Below are positions 37,635 to 46,764 of a stretch of DNA of 64,000 nucleotides, piece by piece. Under the pieces are notes generated by a model. It was given only the letters and a program-made list of their open reading frames with translations, did not search any database and was not told where the DNA came from. Origin of the DNA: JBMFVE01 sp049966155 (GTDB taxonomy: Bacteria; Bacteroidota; Ignavibacteria; Kryptoniales; JAKASW01). Each line of letters opens with the position of its first letter. Position 1 is the first letter of the stretch. The stretch lies in assembly GCA_049966155.1 (NCBI GenBank), contig JBMFVE010000001.1, forward strand, positions 620,001 through 684,000. Reading direction: 5' to 3'. Made by a program: the position numbers and the translations under genes.

Positions 37635-38528
37635 TTAGTTTGATATATATTTTGAATAAGTAGATTGATGAGCCTGATCTGCAATTGAAAGTTTTTCGAG
37701 TATTCCTTTATCAGGATAGTCCTTCAGTGCATCCACAATTTCAAGATATTTTGCATCAAAAAATTCTTTAAGCAGTGGTGACCTTGTTCCTGATTGTATT
37801 GCAAGATTAGCAATTCGATCTAAGGCATTAGCTATTACAATCTGAGCCGAGTCGCGCTGAGTTGAGAGCATGTCTATCCCATTGTACTCATAATCATAAA
37901 AAGCCTTCCTGAACGCTTCGTATTTTGGAGATAGGATATCGTTTATTAATGCGTACCGTGAATACTGTCCAACTCCTGCAGGCTGCCATCCGGTGGGAGT
38001 ATCGCTGTTTTGTCCCATGGTAACTATGTTAGAAGCACGCTGGAAAAATTTAGTTCCTCCAAGTGGATCGTATGAATCGTAATCGAACCCAAGGACTATA
38101 TTCATATAAAAATCAATAAAACTGGTGAGAGAATTAAAGCGAAAATCATCATGATAAAGCAGCTGATCTTTTGTGTAACTGAATTGCCACTGGTTGTCCA
38201 GAATTCTAACCATAGGAGACACATCATTTGACTTATAAACAGGCCGCTGACTTCCGATAAACGCCTGTGCAGAATAAAGATTTTCACTCGCTGAGGTGAG
38301 GTAGATACTCATTGTGACTTTAATCTTAGGACCTTTAAAATCCTGTCCAGTCCACCTGTACCCATTGATGTAATCCTGGATATTATTTGCCAGTTTGAGA
38401 ACATTGTCGCGCGCAGACCCACTCAATGCATCATAGTTTAGAGTGACAGTGCAGTCTATTTCCTGAGCGATGCTGTTCCCAATAAACAAAAAAAGAAAAG
38501 ATATTGTCATTAGCCAGGTAGTCTTCAT
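37635..38528 (-). CDS. porD: PorD-like protein (DUF4835), type IX secretion accessory
   Basis: A 297-residue exported protein with signal peptide (1-21, ending SIAQ) and the DUF4835 pattern: 'NIQDYINGYRWTGQDF', 'SAQAFIGSQRPVYKS', 'LTSFIDFYMNIVLGFDYDSY' and 'FQRASNIV'. In Flavobacterium the DUF4835 protein is PorD, needed for gliding and T9SS function. Its presence agrees with several T9SS-tailed proteins in the window. It starts a minus-strand run with the PorV-like barrel and the HhH protein and is divergent from a lipoprotein gene. The symbol is by family resemblance. Confidence 0.85.
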   Translation of the reverse strand: MKTTWLMTISFLFLFIGNSIAQEIDCTVTLNYDALSGSARDNVLKLANNIQDYINGYRWTGQDFKGPKIKVTMSIYLTSASENLYSAQAFIGSQRPVYKSNDVSPMVRILDNQWQFSYTKDQLLYHDDFRFNSLTSFIDFYMNIVLGFDYDSYDPLGGTKFFQRASNIVTMGQNSDTPTGWQPAGVGQYSRYALINDILSPKYEAFRKAFYDYEYNGIDMLSTQRDSAQIVIANALDRIANLAIQSGTRSPLLKEFFDAKYLEIVDALKDYPDKGILEKLSIADQAHQSTYSKYISN

Positions 38529-38682
38529 GCTTTTTTCTCCTGAGATTAATTTAGCTTTTCTTCAAATCTAAGGCAACTGTTTAAGCATTGTGACCTGCGT
38601 CATTTGGCTTCTTCTTTACGATAATTAAAATGGGCAGGAGGTTTTGTTTAGCGTTTTTAAACTAAAAAGGAGGAAATCATTC

Positions 38683-39399
38683 ATGCTTTCAAATCTCTAT
38701 AAAGTCGTCTCTGTATTGGCGATTGTCGCGTTTATTACTTCCGGGTGTTCAAAAAGCTCATCAACATCAACCTCTCCGAACACCACATCGCCAAAACCAC
38801 CGAGCATAACATTTAAGGGACCAAACACAAATTCATCAGATACCTATGCTCAGATGGCAAAATCACTCGCCGCCGCTTTTACGGGGTTAACTTCATTGTA
38901 CGCCCCGTACTTTGCAAATAATCCACAACAAAGCGGAAGCACGTGGACATGGACTGTCACTGAGCCGCCAAGCTTGACAGCGACATTCACGGCGGCACAA
39001 CAATCGGATGGTAGTTTTGTATGGAAACTCGTACTAAACGGAAAGTCTTCCAGCGATACCGTTACATACAATAACTGGATTGCACTTCAGGGAACTTCAA
39101 GTGCAGATGGAAAAAGTGGGGACTGGAAGGTTTACAAACCAAACACAACAAATCTGTCAGGTGAGTTTATCTGGTCTACCGACAACACAGGCAAACTAAC
39201 GGGTACTATGCGATCTTATTCAGACACAGGCACACTGGATGAGTACATTACCATTGTCAATAACCCTGACGGAAGTGGAGAAATTGATGAATACAACGGT
39301 AATGCACTTGTATTTAAGGCTGTTTGGACATCATCTGGATCCGGGACGTGGTGGACATATAACAATGGCACTCTAACCGGGACAGGCACATGGACATAA
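38683..39399 (+). CDS. putative lipoprotein, Ser/Thr-rich
   Basis: A 238-residue lipoprotein: signal to Cys about residue 22 (FITSGCSKSS), then a Ser/Thr/Pro linker and a Gly/Thr/Trp-rich beta-strand body (repeated W-x-W and GTW motifs near the C-terminus). No family is recognised. The start is the ATG at 38683, behind AAAGGAGG (good spacing). A sigma70-like TTGGCT-16-TAAAAT lies at 38604-38631 upstream, weakly supported. A strong terminator follows at 39433. It is a single-gene unit divergent from PorD. Confidence 0.65.
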   Translation: MLSNLYKVVSVLAIVAFITSGCSKSSSTSTSPNTTSPKPPSITFKGPNTNSSDTYAQMAKSLAAAFTGLTSLYAPYFANNPQQSGSTWTWTVTEPPSLTATFTAAQQSDGSFVWKLVLNGKSSSDTVTYNNWIALQGTSSADGKSGDWKVYKPNTTNLSGEFIWSTDNTGKLTGTMRSYSDTGTLDEYITIVNNPDGSGEIDEYNGNALVFKAVWTSSGSGTWWTYNNGTLTGTGTWT

Positions 39400-39432
39400 T
39401 TTTGTAAGCTATTAAATCCAACATTTTCAATT

Positions 39433-39458
39433 GCCCCGCCTGGACAGCGGGGCTTCTT
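39433..39458 (+). terminator. Rho-independent terminator after the lipoprotein
   Basis: GCCCCGC (39433-39439) pairs with GCGGGGC (39447-39453) around a seven-base loop, followed by TTCTT. It is 33 bases past the lipoprotein stop and may also serve the convergent slipin gene. Confidence 0.75.
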
Positions 39459-39489
39459 AATTGGGTTTAAGGGCAATCAGTTGCAGATA

Positions 39490-40251
39490 TCACGTCCTGC
39501 TTTTATCGTCGTTTCTCTTTAAAAATGGACTGAGCAAATCTATCGGTATCGGGAAAAAGGTAGTTGAGCTGTTCTTTGAAGCAATCTCAGACATTGTTTG
39601 CAGGAAACGAAGCTGGACGGCTATCGGATATTCCCCGATAACCTTCGCAGCATCAGCCAGCTTTTGTGAAGCCTGGAACTCTCCTTCTGCATTTATGACT
39701 TTTGCCCTTCGGTTTCGCTCTGCTTCGGCCTGTCGCGCCATTGCACTTTGCATTTCAACAGGAAGGTCTATTTGTTTCACTTCAACATTGGAAACCTTTA
39801 TTCCCCATGGTTCAGTATGACTGTCTATTATTGACTGAAGCTCCTTGTTAATCTTATCGCGTGCAGCAAGAAGTTCATCCAGTTCAGATTGCCCAACAAT
39901 ACTACGCAGGGTGGTTTGAGACATCTGGCTCGTTGCAAACAAGTAATCCTGCACTTCAACAACTGCTTTCCTTGGATCAATGACACGGAAGTAAATCACT
40001 GCACTGACTTTTATCGACACATTGTCCCTTGTAATTATGTCCTGCGGTGGAACATCCAGGGCTATGGTCCTGAGACTTACGCGTACCATTTTATCAATTA
40101 TTGGTATGAGTATTATTAAGCCGGGACCTTTTTCACCAATGAGACGTCCGAGTCGAAAAACTACCGCCCGTTCATACTCACGAAGTACTCTTATTGCACT
40201 CGCGAGGAAGAATACAATAAACAAAACTATAACAGTTAACGTCGTAAACAT
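39490..40251 (-). CDS. slipin/stomatin-like SPFH protein
   Basis: A 253-residue membrane-anchored SPFH (band 7) protein. A helix at 1-20 is followed by 'EYERAVVFRLGRLIGEKGPG', 'ALDVPPQDIITRDNVSIKV' and the coiled-coil 'QAEAERNRRAKVINAEGE'. These proteins form oligomeric rings in membrane microdomains and are cut or guided by the neighbouring NfeD protease, whose gene lies nine bases upstream. The pair is a conserved two-gene unit. Confidence 0.95.
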   Translation of the reverse strand: MFTTLTVIVLFIVFFLASAIRVLREYERAVVFRLGRLIGEKGPGLIILIPIIDKMVRVSLRTIALDVPPQDIITRDNVSIKVSAVIYFRVIDPRKAVVEVQDYLFATSQMSQTTLRSIVGQSELDELLAARDKINKELQSIIDSHTEPWGIKVSNVEVKQIDLPVEMQSAMARQAEAERNRRAKVINAEGEFQASQKLADAAKVIGEYPIAVQLRFLQTMSEIASKNSSTTFFPIPIDLLSPFLKRNDDKSRT

Positions 40252-40259
40252 GATTTCAC

Positions 40260-41558
40260 CTATTCTTTTCGTTTAACTTTTAATGTCCAATTTTTAAATG
40301 ACTCTACAATGATCTTTTCCCCATTGGATAGAAAATGGTCTGAAGTGGCTTTCCATATTTCACCATGGACAAGGACACGACCTATAGATCCGGGCTTTAT
40401 TTCTTCAATAACAGATCCTTCCTCTCCGAGCATCCCGTCCATTCCGGTTGCAGGCTTTTGCCGCTGCGCTTTGAGACCCAGTCCAACTATCCACAGGAAA
40501 AATATAGCGGCAACCACAACTGTTGTAATAATTAAACTAAGAGAAATGCTAACAAGTTCAAAAGGCGAGCTTATTAGCATTAGTGAGCCAAGAAACATTG
40601 AAATAACTCCCCCTATTGCCAGCAAACCATGGCTTGCTATCTTAACTTCTGCAATGAACAAAATTATGGCCAGGAAAATCAATGCCAGGCCAGCATAGTT
40701 AACGGGCAGTGTTTGGAAAGCATAAAATGCTAAAATTAGAGAAATCGCTCCAACAACACCCGGGAAAATAGCTCCCGGATTGAACAGCTCAAACATAATT
40801 CCAAAAATTCCCACCATCATCAAAATGTAAGTGATGTTAGGATCACTGATAATCCCGAGAAATTTTTCGCGCCAGTTCATCGAAATAAATTCAACTCTTG
40901 CACCGGCTGTTTTTAAGACAATATTTCCGTTCCCTGTTTCAACCGTCCGACCATTAATCTCCTGAAGGAGAGAATCCAGACTTGGGGCAACAACGTCTAT
41001 TACCCCGTCTCTCAGAGCTTCTTCTTCAGAATTTGATATACTTTTTCGAACGGCTTCTTCAGCCCATTTGACATTTCGATGACGCTTTTGAGCAATTGCG
41101 CGCACAAAGGCCGCAGCATCGTTCGTGATCTTCTCAGACATTACGGACGAGGTATCTGAACCGATCCCTCCTCCAACAGGATGCGCTGCACCGATATTAG
41201 TACCAGGAGCCATTGCAGCTATGTTTGCAGAGAGAGTTATGAACACGCCCGCTGAACCAGCTCTCGAACCAGCAGGATAAACATAAACGACCACAGGAAC
41301 TGATGAACTTAAAATACCCTGGACAATTTTCCGGGTCGATTCCAGTAAACCACCCGGCGTGTTCAGTTCTATCACCAGGGCCGACACTTTCTCCTCTTCT
41401 GCGGTTGCAATGGAGTTTATAATATATTCTGCAGTAGCTGGACCTATGGCACCATCAATTCGAATAAGTATCACCCTCTCCCCAGCTCCTGAAGCGGCTG
41501 CTGAAAATAGCAAAACCAGAAAACCAATTATGGATTTCACAAGATCATTATAACACAA
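40260..41558 (-). CDS. NfeD-family membrane serine protease (ClpP-like)
   Basis: A 432-residue membrane protein of the long NfeD type. A signal peptide (1-25) is followed by a ClpP/SppA-like periplasmic protease domain with the likely nucleophile Ser in 'SRAGSAGVFI' (about residue 102) and the general base Lys in 'MSEKITNDAAAFV'. Then come about five membrane helices and a C-terminal OB-fold NfeD domain ('GSIGRVLVHGEIWKA'). In archaea this enzyme cleaves the stomatin partner. It is transcribed with the slipin gene. The Met at 41558 gives MCYNDLVK; a GTG six codons later is an alternative. Confidence 0.93.
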   Translation of the reverse strand: MCYNDLVKSIIGFLVLLFSAAASGAGERVILIRIDGAIGPATAEYIINSIATAEEEKVSALVIELNTPGGLLESTRKIVQGILSSSVPVVVYVYPAGSRAGSAGVFITLSANIAAMAPGTNIGAAHPVGGGIGSDTSSVMSEKITNDAAAFVRAIAQKRHRNVKWAEEAVRKSISNSEEEALRDGVIDVVAPSLDSLLQEINGRTVETGNGNIVLKTAGARVEFISMNWREKFLGIISDPNITYILMMVGIFGIMFELFNPGAIFPGVVGAISLILAFYAFQTLPVNYAGLALIFLAIILFIAEVKIASHGLLAIGGVISMFLGSLMLISSPFELVSISLSLIITTVVVAAIFFLWIVGLGLKAQRQKPATGMDGMLGEEGSVIEEIKPGSIGRVLVHGEIWKATSDHFLSNGEKIIVESFKNWTLKVKRKE

Positions 41559-41658
41559 GAGATGCGATTTATCAACTAAACTGATGCCCTACAGCCCTAT
41601 ACTCCCCACCTGATAGGCTAATTTGAGCATTTATAGTATCATTTTACTAAATTTAAAA

Positions 41659-42282
41659 ATGCAAGATTGCGGTATACTGACATTCGAAAGGATGATTCAC
41701 GAAGGAGGCATCAAATTGATAGCCGCGGTCGATGAGGCTGGACGCGGACCTGTTGCAGGACCTGTTACTGCTGCAGCGGTCATCCTCCCTTTTGATAGTT
41801 TTATAAGCGGAGTTACGGACTCGAAAAAGATATCCGGAAAAATGCGGGAAGAATTAGTTGCAAAAATATACCAGGTAGCCCTGGACTACTCAATTGCCCA
41901 CGTTGACAATGAAACAATTGACCGCATCAATATTTTAAACGCAACCAGACTCGCTGTAAGACGCGCTGTCGAAGCATTAAAAATAAGACCTCAAATTATA
42001 CTCATTGACGGAAAATTCCTCAATGTGCAGGGCTACAGCTGCATCTCGGTGGTAAAAGGCGATCAACATGTATATTCAATCTCTGCGGCTTCGATAATTG
42101 CAAAAACAGCCAGGGACAATTTAATGAAAGAATATTCAATCGACTACCCAAAGTATCGATTTGATAAGAATAAAGGATATCTTACAACTGAACACCTTTT
42201 GGCAATATCCCTATATGGCCTTTCTCCAATTCATAGAAGGTCGTTTCGATACAGCATTCCAGGAAAAGAAATAAATTTGTGA
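41659..42282 (+). CDS. rnhB: ribonuclease HII
   Basis: Removes RNA from RNA-DNA hybrids and ribonucleotides from DNA. About 207 residues. The active-site motif is 'AAVDEAGRGPVAGPV' with Asp and Glu, then 'DSKKISGKMREEL' and the 'IIAKTARDNLM' helix; the full set of acidic residues is present. The Met at 41659 (MQDCGILTFER) fits the family N-terminus better than the open frame from 41623. The stop overlaps the start of the YraN gene. Confidence 0.93.
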   Translation: MQDCGILTFERMIHEGGIKLIAAVDEAGRGPVAGPVTAAAVILPFDSFISGVTDSKKISGKMREELVAKIYQVALDYSIAHVDNETIDRINILNATRLAVRRAVEALKIRPQIILIDGKFLNVQGYSCISVVKGDQHVYSISAASIIAKTARDNLMKEYSIDYPKYRFDKNKGYLTTEHLLAISLYGLSPIHRRSFRYSIPGKEINL

Positions 42283-42635
42283 AGATGAAGCGTGTAGGAG
42301 TATTAGGCGAGAATCTTGCAGAAAAATTCCTTCAGAAAAGTGGATATGAAATAATAGAACGAAACTACAGATTTGGTCATCTTGAAATTGATATTATTGC
42401 TAGAAAAGATAGGGTAATATCTTTCGTCGAGGTGAAAACCCGGAAATCGCTTTCATTTGGAAAAGGAGAAGAAGCAGTGAATGAAAGGAAGCAGAATCAT
42501 TTGAGGAAGGTTGCTGAGCATTTTATTGCAACGCATGAAATTAACGAAAGTGTAGATTTTAGGTTTGATATTATTGTAATTGAGATATCCAGGAATTCAA
42601 CATGGATAAGGATGATTGAAAACGCCTTTTATTAA
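42279..42635 (+). CDS. YraN/UPF0102 family protein
   Basis: A 118-residue small protein of the restriction-nuclease-like fold. 'GENLAEKFLQKSGYEIIERNY', 'EIDIIARKD' and 'FVEVKTRKS' give the D-ExK active-site pattern, so an endonuclease function is possible, though no substrate is known. The gene almost always follows rnhB, and here the GTG at 42279 overlaps its stop (the ATG at 42285 is the other choice). Confidence 0.9.
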   Translation: MKMKRVGVLGENLAEKFLQKSGYEIIERNYRFGHLEIDIIARKDRVISFVEVKTRKSLSFGKGEEAVNERKQNHLRKVAEHFIATHEINESVDFRFDIIVIEISRNSTWIRMIENAFY

Positions 42636-42743
42636 TCCCCGAAAACAATTTGAATCAGAAAAATAGGCATTACCCCGTCAGGTATGTAAAAGAATTCCCT
42701 GGTTTCACACGGTTTTCTATTGATATGCCCTCCCCGCCTGGAC

Positions 42744-42779
42744 AAAAAAAGCCGGCGCAGGCTCTCTGCACCGGCTTTT
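42744..42779 (-). terminator. strong terminator after the cytochrome gene
   Basis: GCCGGCGCAG (42751-42760) pairs with CTGCACCGGC (42766-42775), with one mismatch. In minus orientation it is followed by TTTTTTT, and in plus orientation by TTTT, so it probably ends both the nonaheme cytochrome transcript and the rnhB-yraN transcript. Confidence 0.85.
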
Positions 42780-42797
42780 CTATTACATGAAGGATTT

Positions 42798-44861
42798 TCA
42801 CTTCAAAAGGATCATCTTACGGGTTTGAGTATAGTTATTTGTCTCAAGTTTATAGAAATATACACCACTTGAGACCTGGTTGCCACCCTGATTGGTTCCA
42901 TCCCATGTCACCTGGTAAGTGCCCGGAGCATAGCTGTCGTTAACCAGAGTCTTCACAAGCTGCCCAAGCTCATTGTAAACCGTCAATCTAACCTTTTCTG
43001 TCTTAGGAACAGAAAAGTTAATTGTCGTAGTCGGATTGAATGGGTTTGGATAATTTTGCTCGAGTGAATAAGTCTTTGGAGTTCTGTCACTAACTATTTT
43101 TACTCCCGTAAGAGTTCCAATAGCCCTCGTAAGAAGAGCAAAGGTGTACTTTGCATTGTGCACACCATAACTCCCATCTTTTAACACCATAAGATAGTCA
43201 TATAGGGCACCAAGTTGATTGGGGGATAATCCCTTGCCAACAGTTGCACTTGAGGGGTTGGCTAAGACTGAATCCGGCAAAAGAGAAGCGAGCTTATTCA
43301 GCAGTGCTTTGACTTCCGTCTGCACCCCCGCTGTATAACCTAAGCCCGCATAATCCCTCGGTGCCTGAATTTGATCAAAATCGGTAATCGGCCCATGGCA
43401 CTGCTGGCAGGCAGTTGTGTTATCCACAATTGTCCCTGTGCTGTCAGGCCCACTCATTTTCCAGGTATGGTCGCCGAGCAAGTTGGTCGCCTTCGGATTA
43501 AGTGTATCAGCTGCCATATGGCAGGTTACACATGCATCCTTAAGCTGCGTATGGGTACTGATGCCGGTAATTGTTGAGTCGCCAAACTGATAACCATTCT
43601 GGCCCCAGAACATATCTGTTTGCGGACCTTCATGTGGGCCAAAATAGCGCGTCCACCCTCCGTTGACAGCAGCCACTGCATTGGCTCTAGACCTGTGACA
43701 GTTCATACACAACTGGCCAACACCTCCGCCGCTAATTGCAAACCCATTCATCAAGGTGTCTGCAGTTACTGTTCTCAGTTGATGAGGATTTGAAGCATCA
43801 TGTGGATCATGACAGGTTGAGCAGGTCAGCGGCATTTGGCTGTATGTTGACTGTAAAGGCGTCTTACTGACATAATCCACAAAGCCGGATCCATTGTGAC
43901 AGCGTGCACATGTTAGTGAACCACTATTTACAATGGGATCTGCTACTTGAAGCGCAGCCATTCCGCTGTCATGTGGACTGTTCGTCCACTCACGTCCCAT
44001 GACATGGTGTGGAGGAGCATCATGGCACTGCATACAAACTGACGCATCAAGGGACACAGAAATCTTTGTCACATCTCCCATATGCTGGTTACCTGGTCCA
44101 TGGCAACTTTCACAGCCTATTGTTGCAAGTTGCGCAAGTCTCGCTGATTGATGATAAAGATGAGCAAAGTTGGTATCCACCAGCGTCGAAGGAAATGTCC
44201 ATCCGACCTGTGCAGCAACATCTGCAAAATTTCCATTCTTTGCAGTGGTATTATAACCCGTCGTGTGGCATTTAATGCAGTAGCTGGCGTAAAAACCTTC
44301 GGGATTATGTCCATTAATGCTGATCTTAAAGAACGATGCGTGACCAGTGTTCTGCCAGGTTGTTACTTTGTCACTATGGCACAAACCGCACTGAGGAAAC
44401 TGAGCGGTTGAGCTATCCAGAGTGGCAATACCAATTGTCCCGACACCAACATAGTCAGCCGAAGTGATTTTAGCCGATGCTGTGCTTGTACCCCCGGCAG
44501 TCTGCACCTGAACTGTCACTACGTACTGACCTGTCGTGTCAACTGTCATTGTGGTAAAGGGAGCATTTACACTGTCGATTTGTGCATGCCCACCCTGCGG
44601 ATCCTGTACAGACCATGTCACGGCCTGAATTTGTGCTCCTGTGGAATCGATCGCCTGCAAATAAACTATTGTTTTCTCACCCACGGTGTTCAATCCCGTG
44701 GTAGCAAACATTTTGCTCCCCTGGGACTTATATTGCACCATCAGGGTGTAGGGGGTCATCCCAACGATCTTGATTCCAGCCCTGGGTGCTGGGGTTTGTG
44801 AGAAAGCGATACCAGAAGCAACCATTAACATCAGTAAACTGGTAAGGATTTGTTTCCTCAT
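42798..44861 (-). CDS. nonaheme c-type cytochrome with T9SS sorting tail
   Basis: Exported electron-transfer protein of about 687 residues with nine CxxCH heme sites (CGLCH, CIKCH, CESCH, CMQCH, CARCH, CSTCH, CMNCH, CVTCH, CQQCH). The order is signal peptide (MRKQILTSLLMLM... ending SGIAFSQ), an Ig-like beta-domain (about 25-135), the heme region (about 150-480), a helical linker, and a T9SS tail ('LEQNYPNPFNPTTTINF', 'LTVYNELGQLVKTL', 'VSSGVYFYKLE'). It should therefore be carried to the cell surface. I start at 44861 (GGAAAG ahead, normal signal peptide). An in-frame ATG at 44957 has an even stronger AGGGGGT site and would add 32 residues. No partner porin or inner-membrane quinol oxidase is nearby. 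Confidence 0.9.
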   Translation of the reverse strand: MRKQILTSLLMLMVASGIAFSQTPAPRAGIKIVGMTPYTLMVQYKSQGSKMFATTGLNTVGEKTIVYLQAIDSTGAQIQAVTWSVQDPQGGHAQIDSVNAPFTTMTVDTTGQYVVTVQVQTAGGTSTASAKITSADYVGVGTIGIATLDSSTAQFPQCGLCHSDKVTTWQNTGHASFFKISINGHNPEGFYASYCIKCHTTGYNTTAKNGNFADVAAQVGWTFPSTLVDTNFAHLYHQSARLAQLATIGCESCHGPGNQHMGDVTKISVSLDASVCMQCHDAPPHHVMGREWTNSPHDSGMAALQVADPIVNSGSLTCARCHNGSGFVDYVSKTPLQSTYSQMPLTCSTCHDPHDASNPHQLRTVTADTLMNGFAISGGGVGQLCMNCHRSRANAVAAVNGGWTRYFGPHEGPQTDMFWGQNGYQFGDSTITGISTHTQLKDACVTCHMAADTLNPKATNLLGDHTWKMSGPDSTGTIVDNTTACQQCHGPITDFDQIQAPRDYAGLGYTAGVQTEVKALLNKLASLLPDSVLANPSSATVGKGLSPNQLGALYDYLMVLKDGSYGVHNAKYTFALLTRAIGTLTGVKIVSDRTPKTYSLEQNYPNPFNPTTTINFSVPKTEKVRLTVYNELGQLVKTLVNDSYAPGTYQVTWDGTNQGGNQVSSGVYFYKLETNNYTQTRKMILLK

Positions 44862-44997
44862 TGCTAACTTTCCATTCTTATGGTTAATGAAATGGCCTTG
44901 ATGAGCTTTGTCAAGCGCCAATAGATTGATGCAAGCTTCATGCCACTTCATTTTCATAATTACCCCCTAAATATAAAAAATTATATGCTTTTTTTAT

Positions 44998-45094
44998 CTT
45001 TTAACTTGACGATAGTGGCAGGTTCACTTTCAGGCACTGCTTTTACATAAACAGTTTTATATTCCTTTTAACTTGACGATAGTGGCAGGTTCAC
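44998..45094 (-). repeat. perfect 30-base direct repeat, two copies, upstream of the cytochrome
   Basis: The same 30 bases occur at 44998-45027 and 45065-45094, separated by 37 unrelated bases. The core in plus orientation is AACTTGACGATAGTGGCAGG followed by TTCAC. AACTTG and CAGGTT at its ends form an imperfect dyad. The near copy lies 40 bases upstream of the ATG at 44957. It may be a pair of regulator sites or a dispersed intergenic repeat; no third copy is visible in the window. Confidence 0.85.
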
Positions 45095-45186
45095 CCTGAG
45101 GCGCCACGAGGTTTGAGGCAAAAAGCCCACCTGTTCAGAAAACCAACAAGCAGCGGAGGAAAGCATATTAGGAAACACTCTACATT

Positions 45187-46764
45187 TCAGAGTCTCACCA
45201 TCCGCAATTCTGTAACTCCTTCAATTTTTGATATTTCTTCAAGAGCATTTTCGGGTATCTCGCTGTCTACGCTCATTACAGTAAGTGCTTTCTCCCCCAC
45301 AGAATATCGACCAAGAGATACACCACCAATGTTTACATTGCTGCTTGCTAACTTTGATCCAACAGCCGCAAGCATCCCGGGTCTGTCAATGTTATAGTAG
45401 AACAAAAATGTCCCTTCTGGAACAATTTCAAAGTGAAACTTGTCAATCCCGATTATTCTTATGTCATCCAGTCCAAAGACAGTCCCTGAAATAGCACGCT
45501 CCTCTTTGTCGGTTTCCACACTGACCTTCATCATCTGAGGGTAATGTTCCCCTTCCATCTCTTTGCTCTCACTGACTGAAATTCCAATTTCCTGCGCCAC
45601 AAGAGGAGCATTGACAAAGTTGACGGGTGAGGACATTAATCGATTAAGCAATCCTTTCAACACAGCAGTGGAGAGAAATTGTGTCACCTTGTGCAGCATC
45701 GTTCCACTGTAAGTAGCCTTAATTGAACGCACTTTTCCGTTCATCAGCTGAGCATGAAGAGCGCCTATCTTTTCCGCAAGCTGCAGATAGGCCCTGATTT
45801 CAGAACTAAATGCAGCCTGATAGTCCGAAATGTTAACGGCCCCGACAATCCCACGACCGTAAAATGCATCGACCATCTGTTCGGCAATTTGCTTGGCTAC
45901 CTTCTCCTGAGCTTCTTCAGTCGACGCTCCCAGGTGCGGCGTTGCAACAACCTTTGGATGATGAAGCAGAGGATTGCCGATTGGCGGTTCCTTTTCGAAC
46001 ACATCGAGAGCAGCACCAGCAACCTTCCCGCTTTCAAGTCCCTTCAAAAGTGCAACCTCATCAACAATTCCCCCTCTGGCACAGTTAATAATCCTCACTC
46101 CGTTCTTACACATCGAAATTTCATTTTCACTTATCATACCCCGCGTTTCAGGAGTAAGAGGAGTATGAACTGTAATGAAATCGGAACGGCGGAAAATCTC
46201 TGCAAGTGGTACAAGCTCTATTCCCAATTGAGAAGACAACTCGGTTGCCAGTAGAGGATCATATCCTATCACCTGCATTCCAAGAGCCTTTGCCCGAACT
46301 GCCACCTCTTTGCCCACTTTTCCAAGTCCTATTACACCAAGGGTCTTCCCATAGACTTCGGTGCCCATATACTTCTTTCTTTCCCATTTACCCTGTTGAA
46401 GGGCTGCAAAGGATTGCGGAATATTCCTGGCAAGGGAAAGCATGAGCGATATTGTATGTTCAGCTGTGGAAATTGTATTGCCCCCAGGAGTGTTCATAAC
46501 GATAATTCCCTTCCGGGTTGCAGCCTCGACGTCAATATTGTCAACTCCCGCCCCCGCACGGCCAATTATCTGCATCTTCCTCATTTCAGCTATGATATCC
46601 CTTGTAACCTTCGTACCGCTGCGGACTATCATCCCGTCATAATCTCCAACAATTTTCTTTAGCTCATCGGATGGGAGACCCGGCTTCAAATCACATTCAA
46701 TACCTGCTTTTGAAAAGATGTCGACGCATACCTGTTCAATTGGGTCACTTATCAGAACCTTCAT
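45187..46764 (-). CDS. serA: D-3-phosphoglycerate dehydrogenase
   Basis: First step of serine synthesis, 3-phosphoglycerate to 3-phosphohydroxypyruvate with NAD+. At 525 residues it is the long form. The catalytic and NAD domains contain 'IIGRAGAGVDNID', 'GVIGLGKVGKEVA', 'NCARGGIVDE' (Arg) and 'ATPHLGASTEEAQ' (His). Then come an allosteric substrate-binding domain and a C-terminal ACT domain (about 450-525, 'NIDRPGMLAAVGSKL'), which usually gives serine feedback. It overlaps the aminotransferase gene by four bases; both belong to one pathway. Confidence 0.96.
   Translation of the reverse strand: MKVLISDPIEQVCVDIFSKAGIECDLKPGLPSDELKKIVGDYDGMIVRSGTKVTRDIIAEMRKMQIIGRAGAGVDNIDVEAATRKGIIVMNTPGGNTISTAEHTISLMLSLARNIPQSFAALQQGKWERKKYMGTEVYGKTLGVIGLGKVGKEVAVRAKALGMQVIGYDPLLATELSSQLGIELVPLAEIFRRSDFITVHTPLTPETRGMISENEISMCKNGVRIINCARGGIVDEVALLKGLESGKVAGAALDVFEKEPPIGNPLLHHPKVVATPHLGASTEEAQEKVAKQIAEQMVDAFYGRGIVGAVNISDYQAAFSSEIRAYLQLAEKIGALHAQLMNGKVRSIKATYSGTMLHKVTQFLSTAVLKGLLNRLMSSPVNFVNAPLVAQEIGISVSESKEMEGEHYPQMMKVSVETDKEERAISGTVFGLDDIRIIGIDKFHFEIVPEGTFLFYYNIDRPGMLAAVGSKLASSNVNIGGVSLGRYSVGEKALTVMSVDSEIPENALEEISKIEGVTELRMVRL

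Noticed and set aside
39434..42744. Shared 13-mer CCCCGCCTGGACA at 39434 and 42732
   Set aside because: The first lies in a terminator stem and the second beside one; too short and only two copies, so chance or degenerate terminator sequence.
44998..45094. Minimal CRISPR array (30-base repeat, 37-base spacer, 30-base repeat)
   Set aside because: The geometry would fit, but there are only two repeats, no cas gene in 64 kb, and the position is a promoter region in front of a cytochrome gene.
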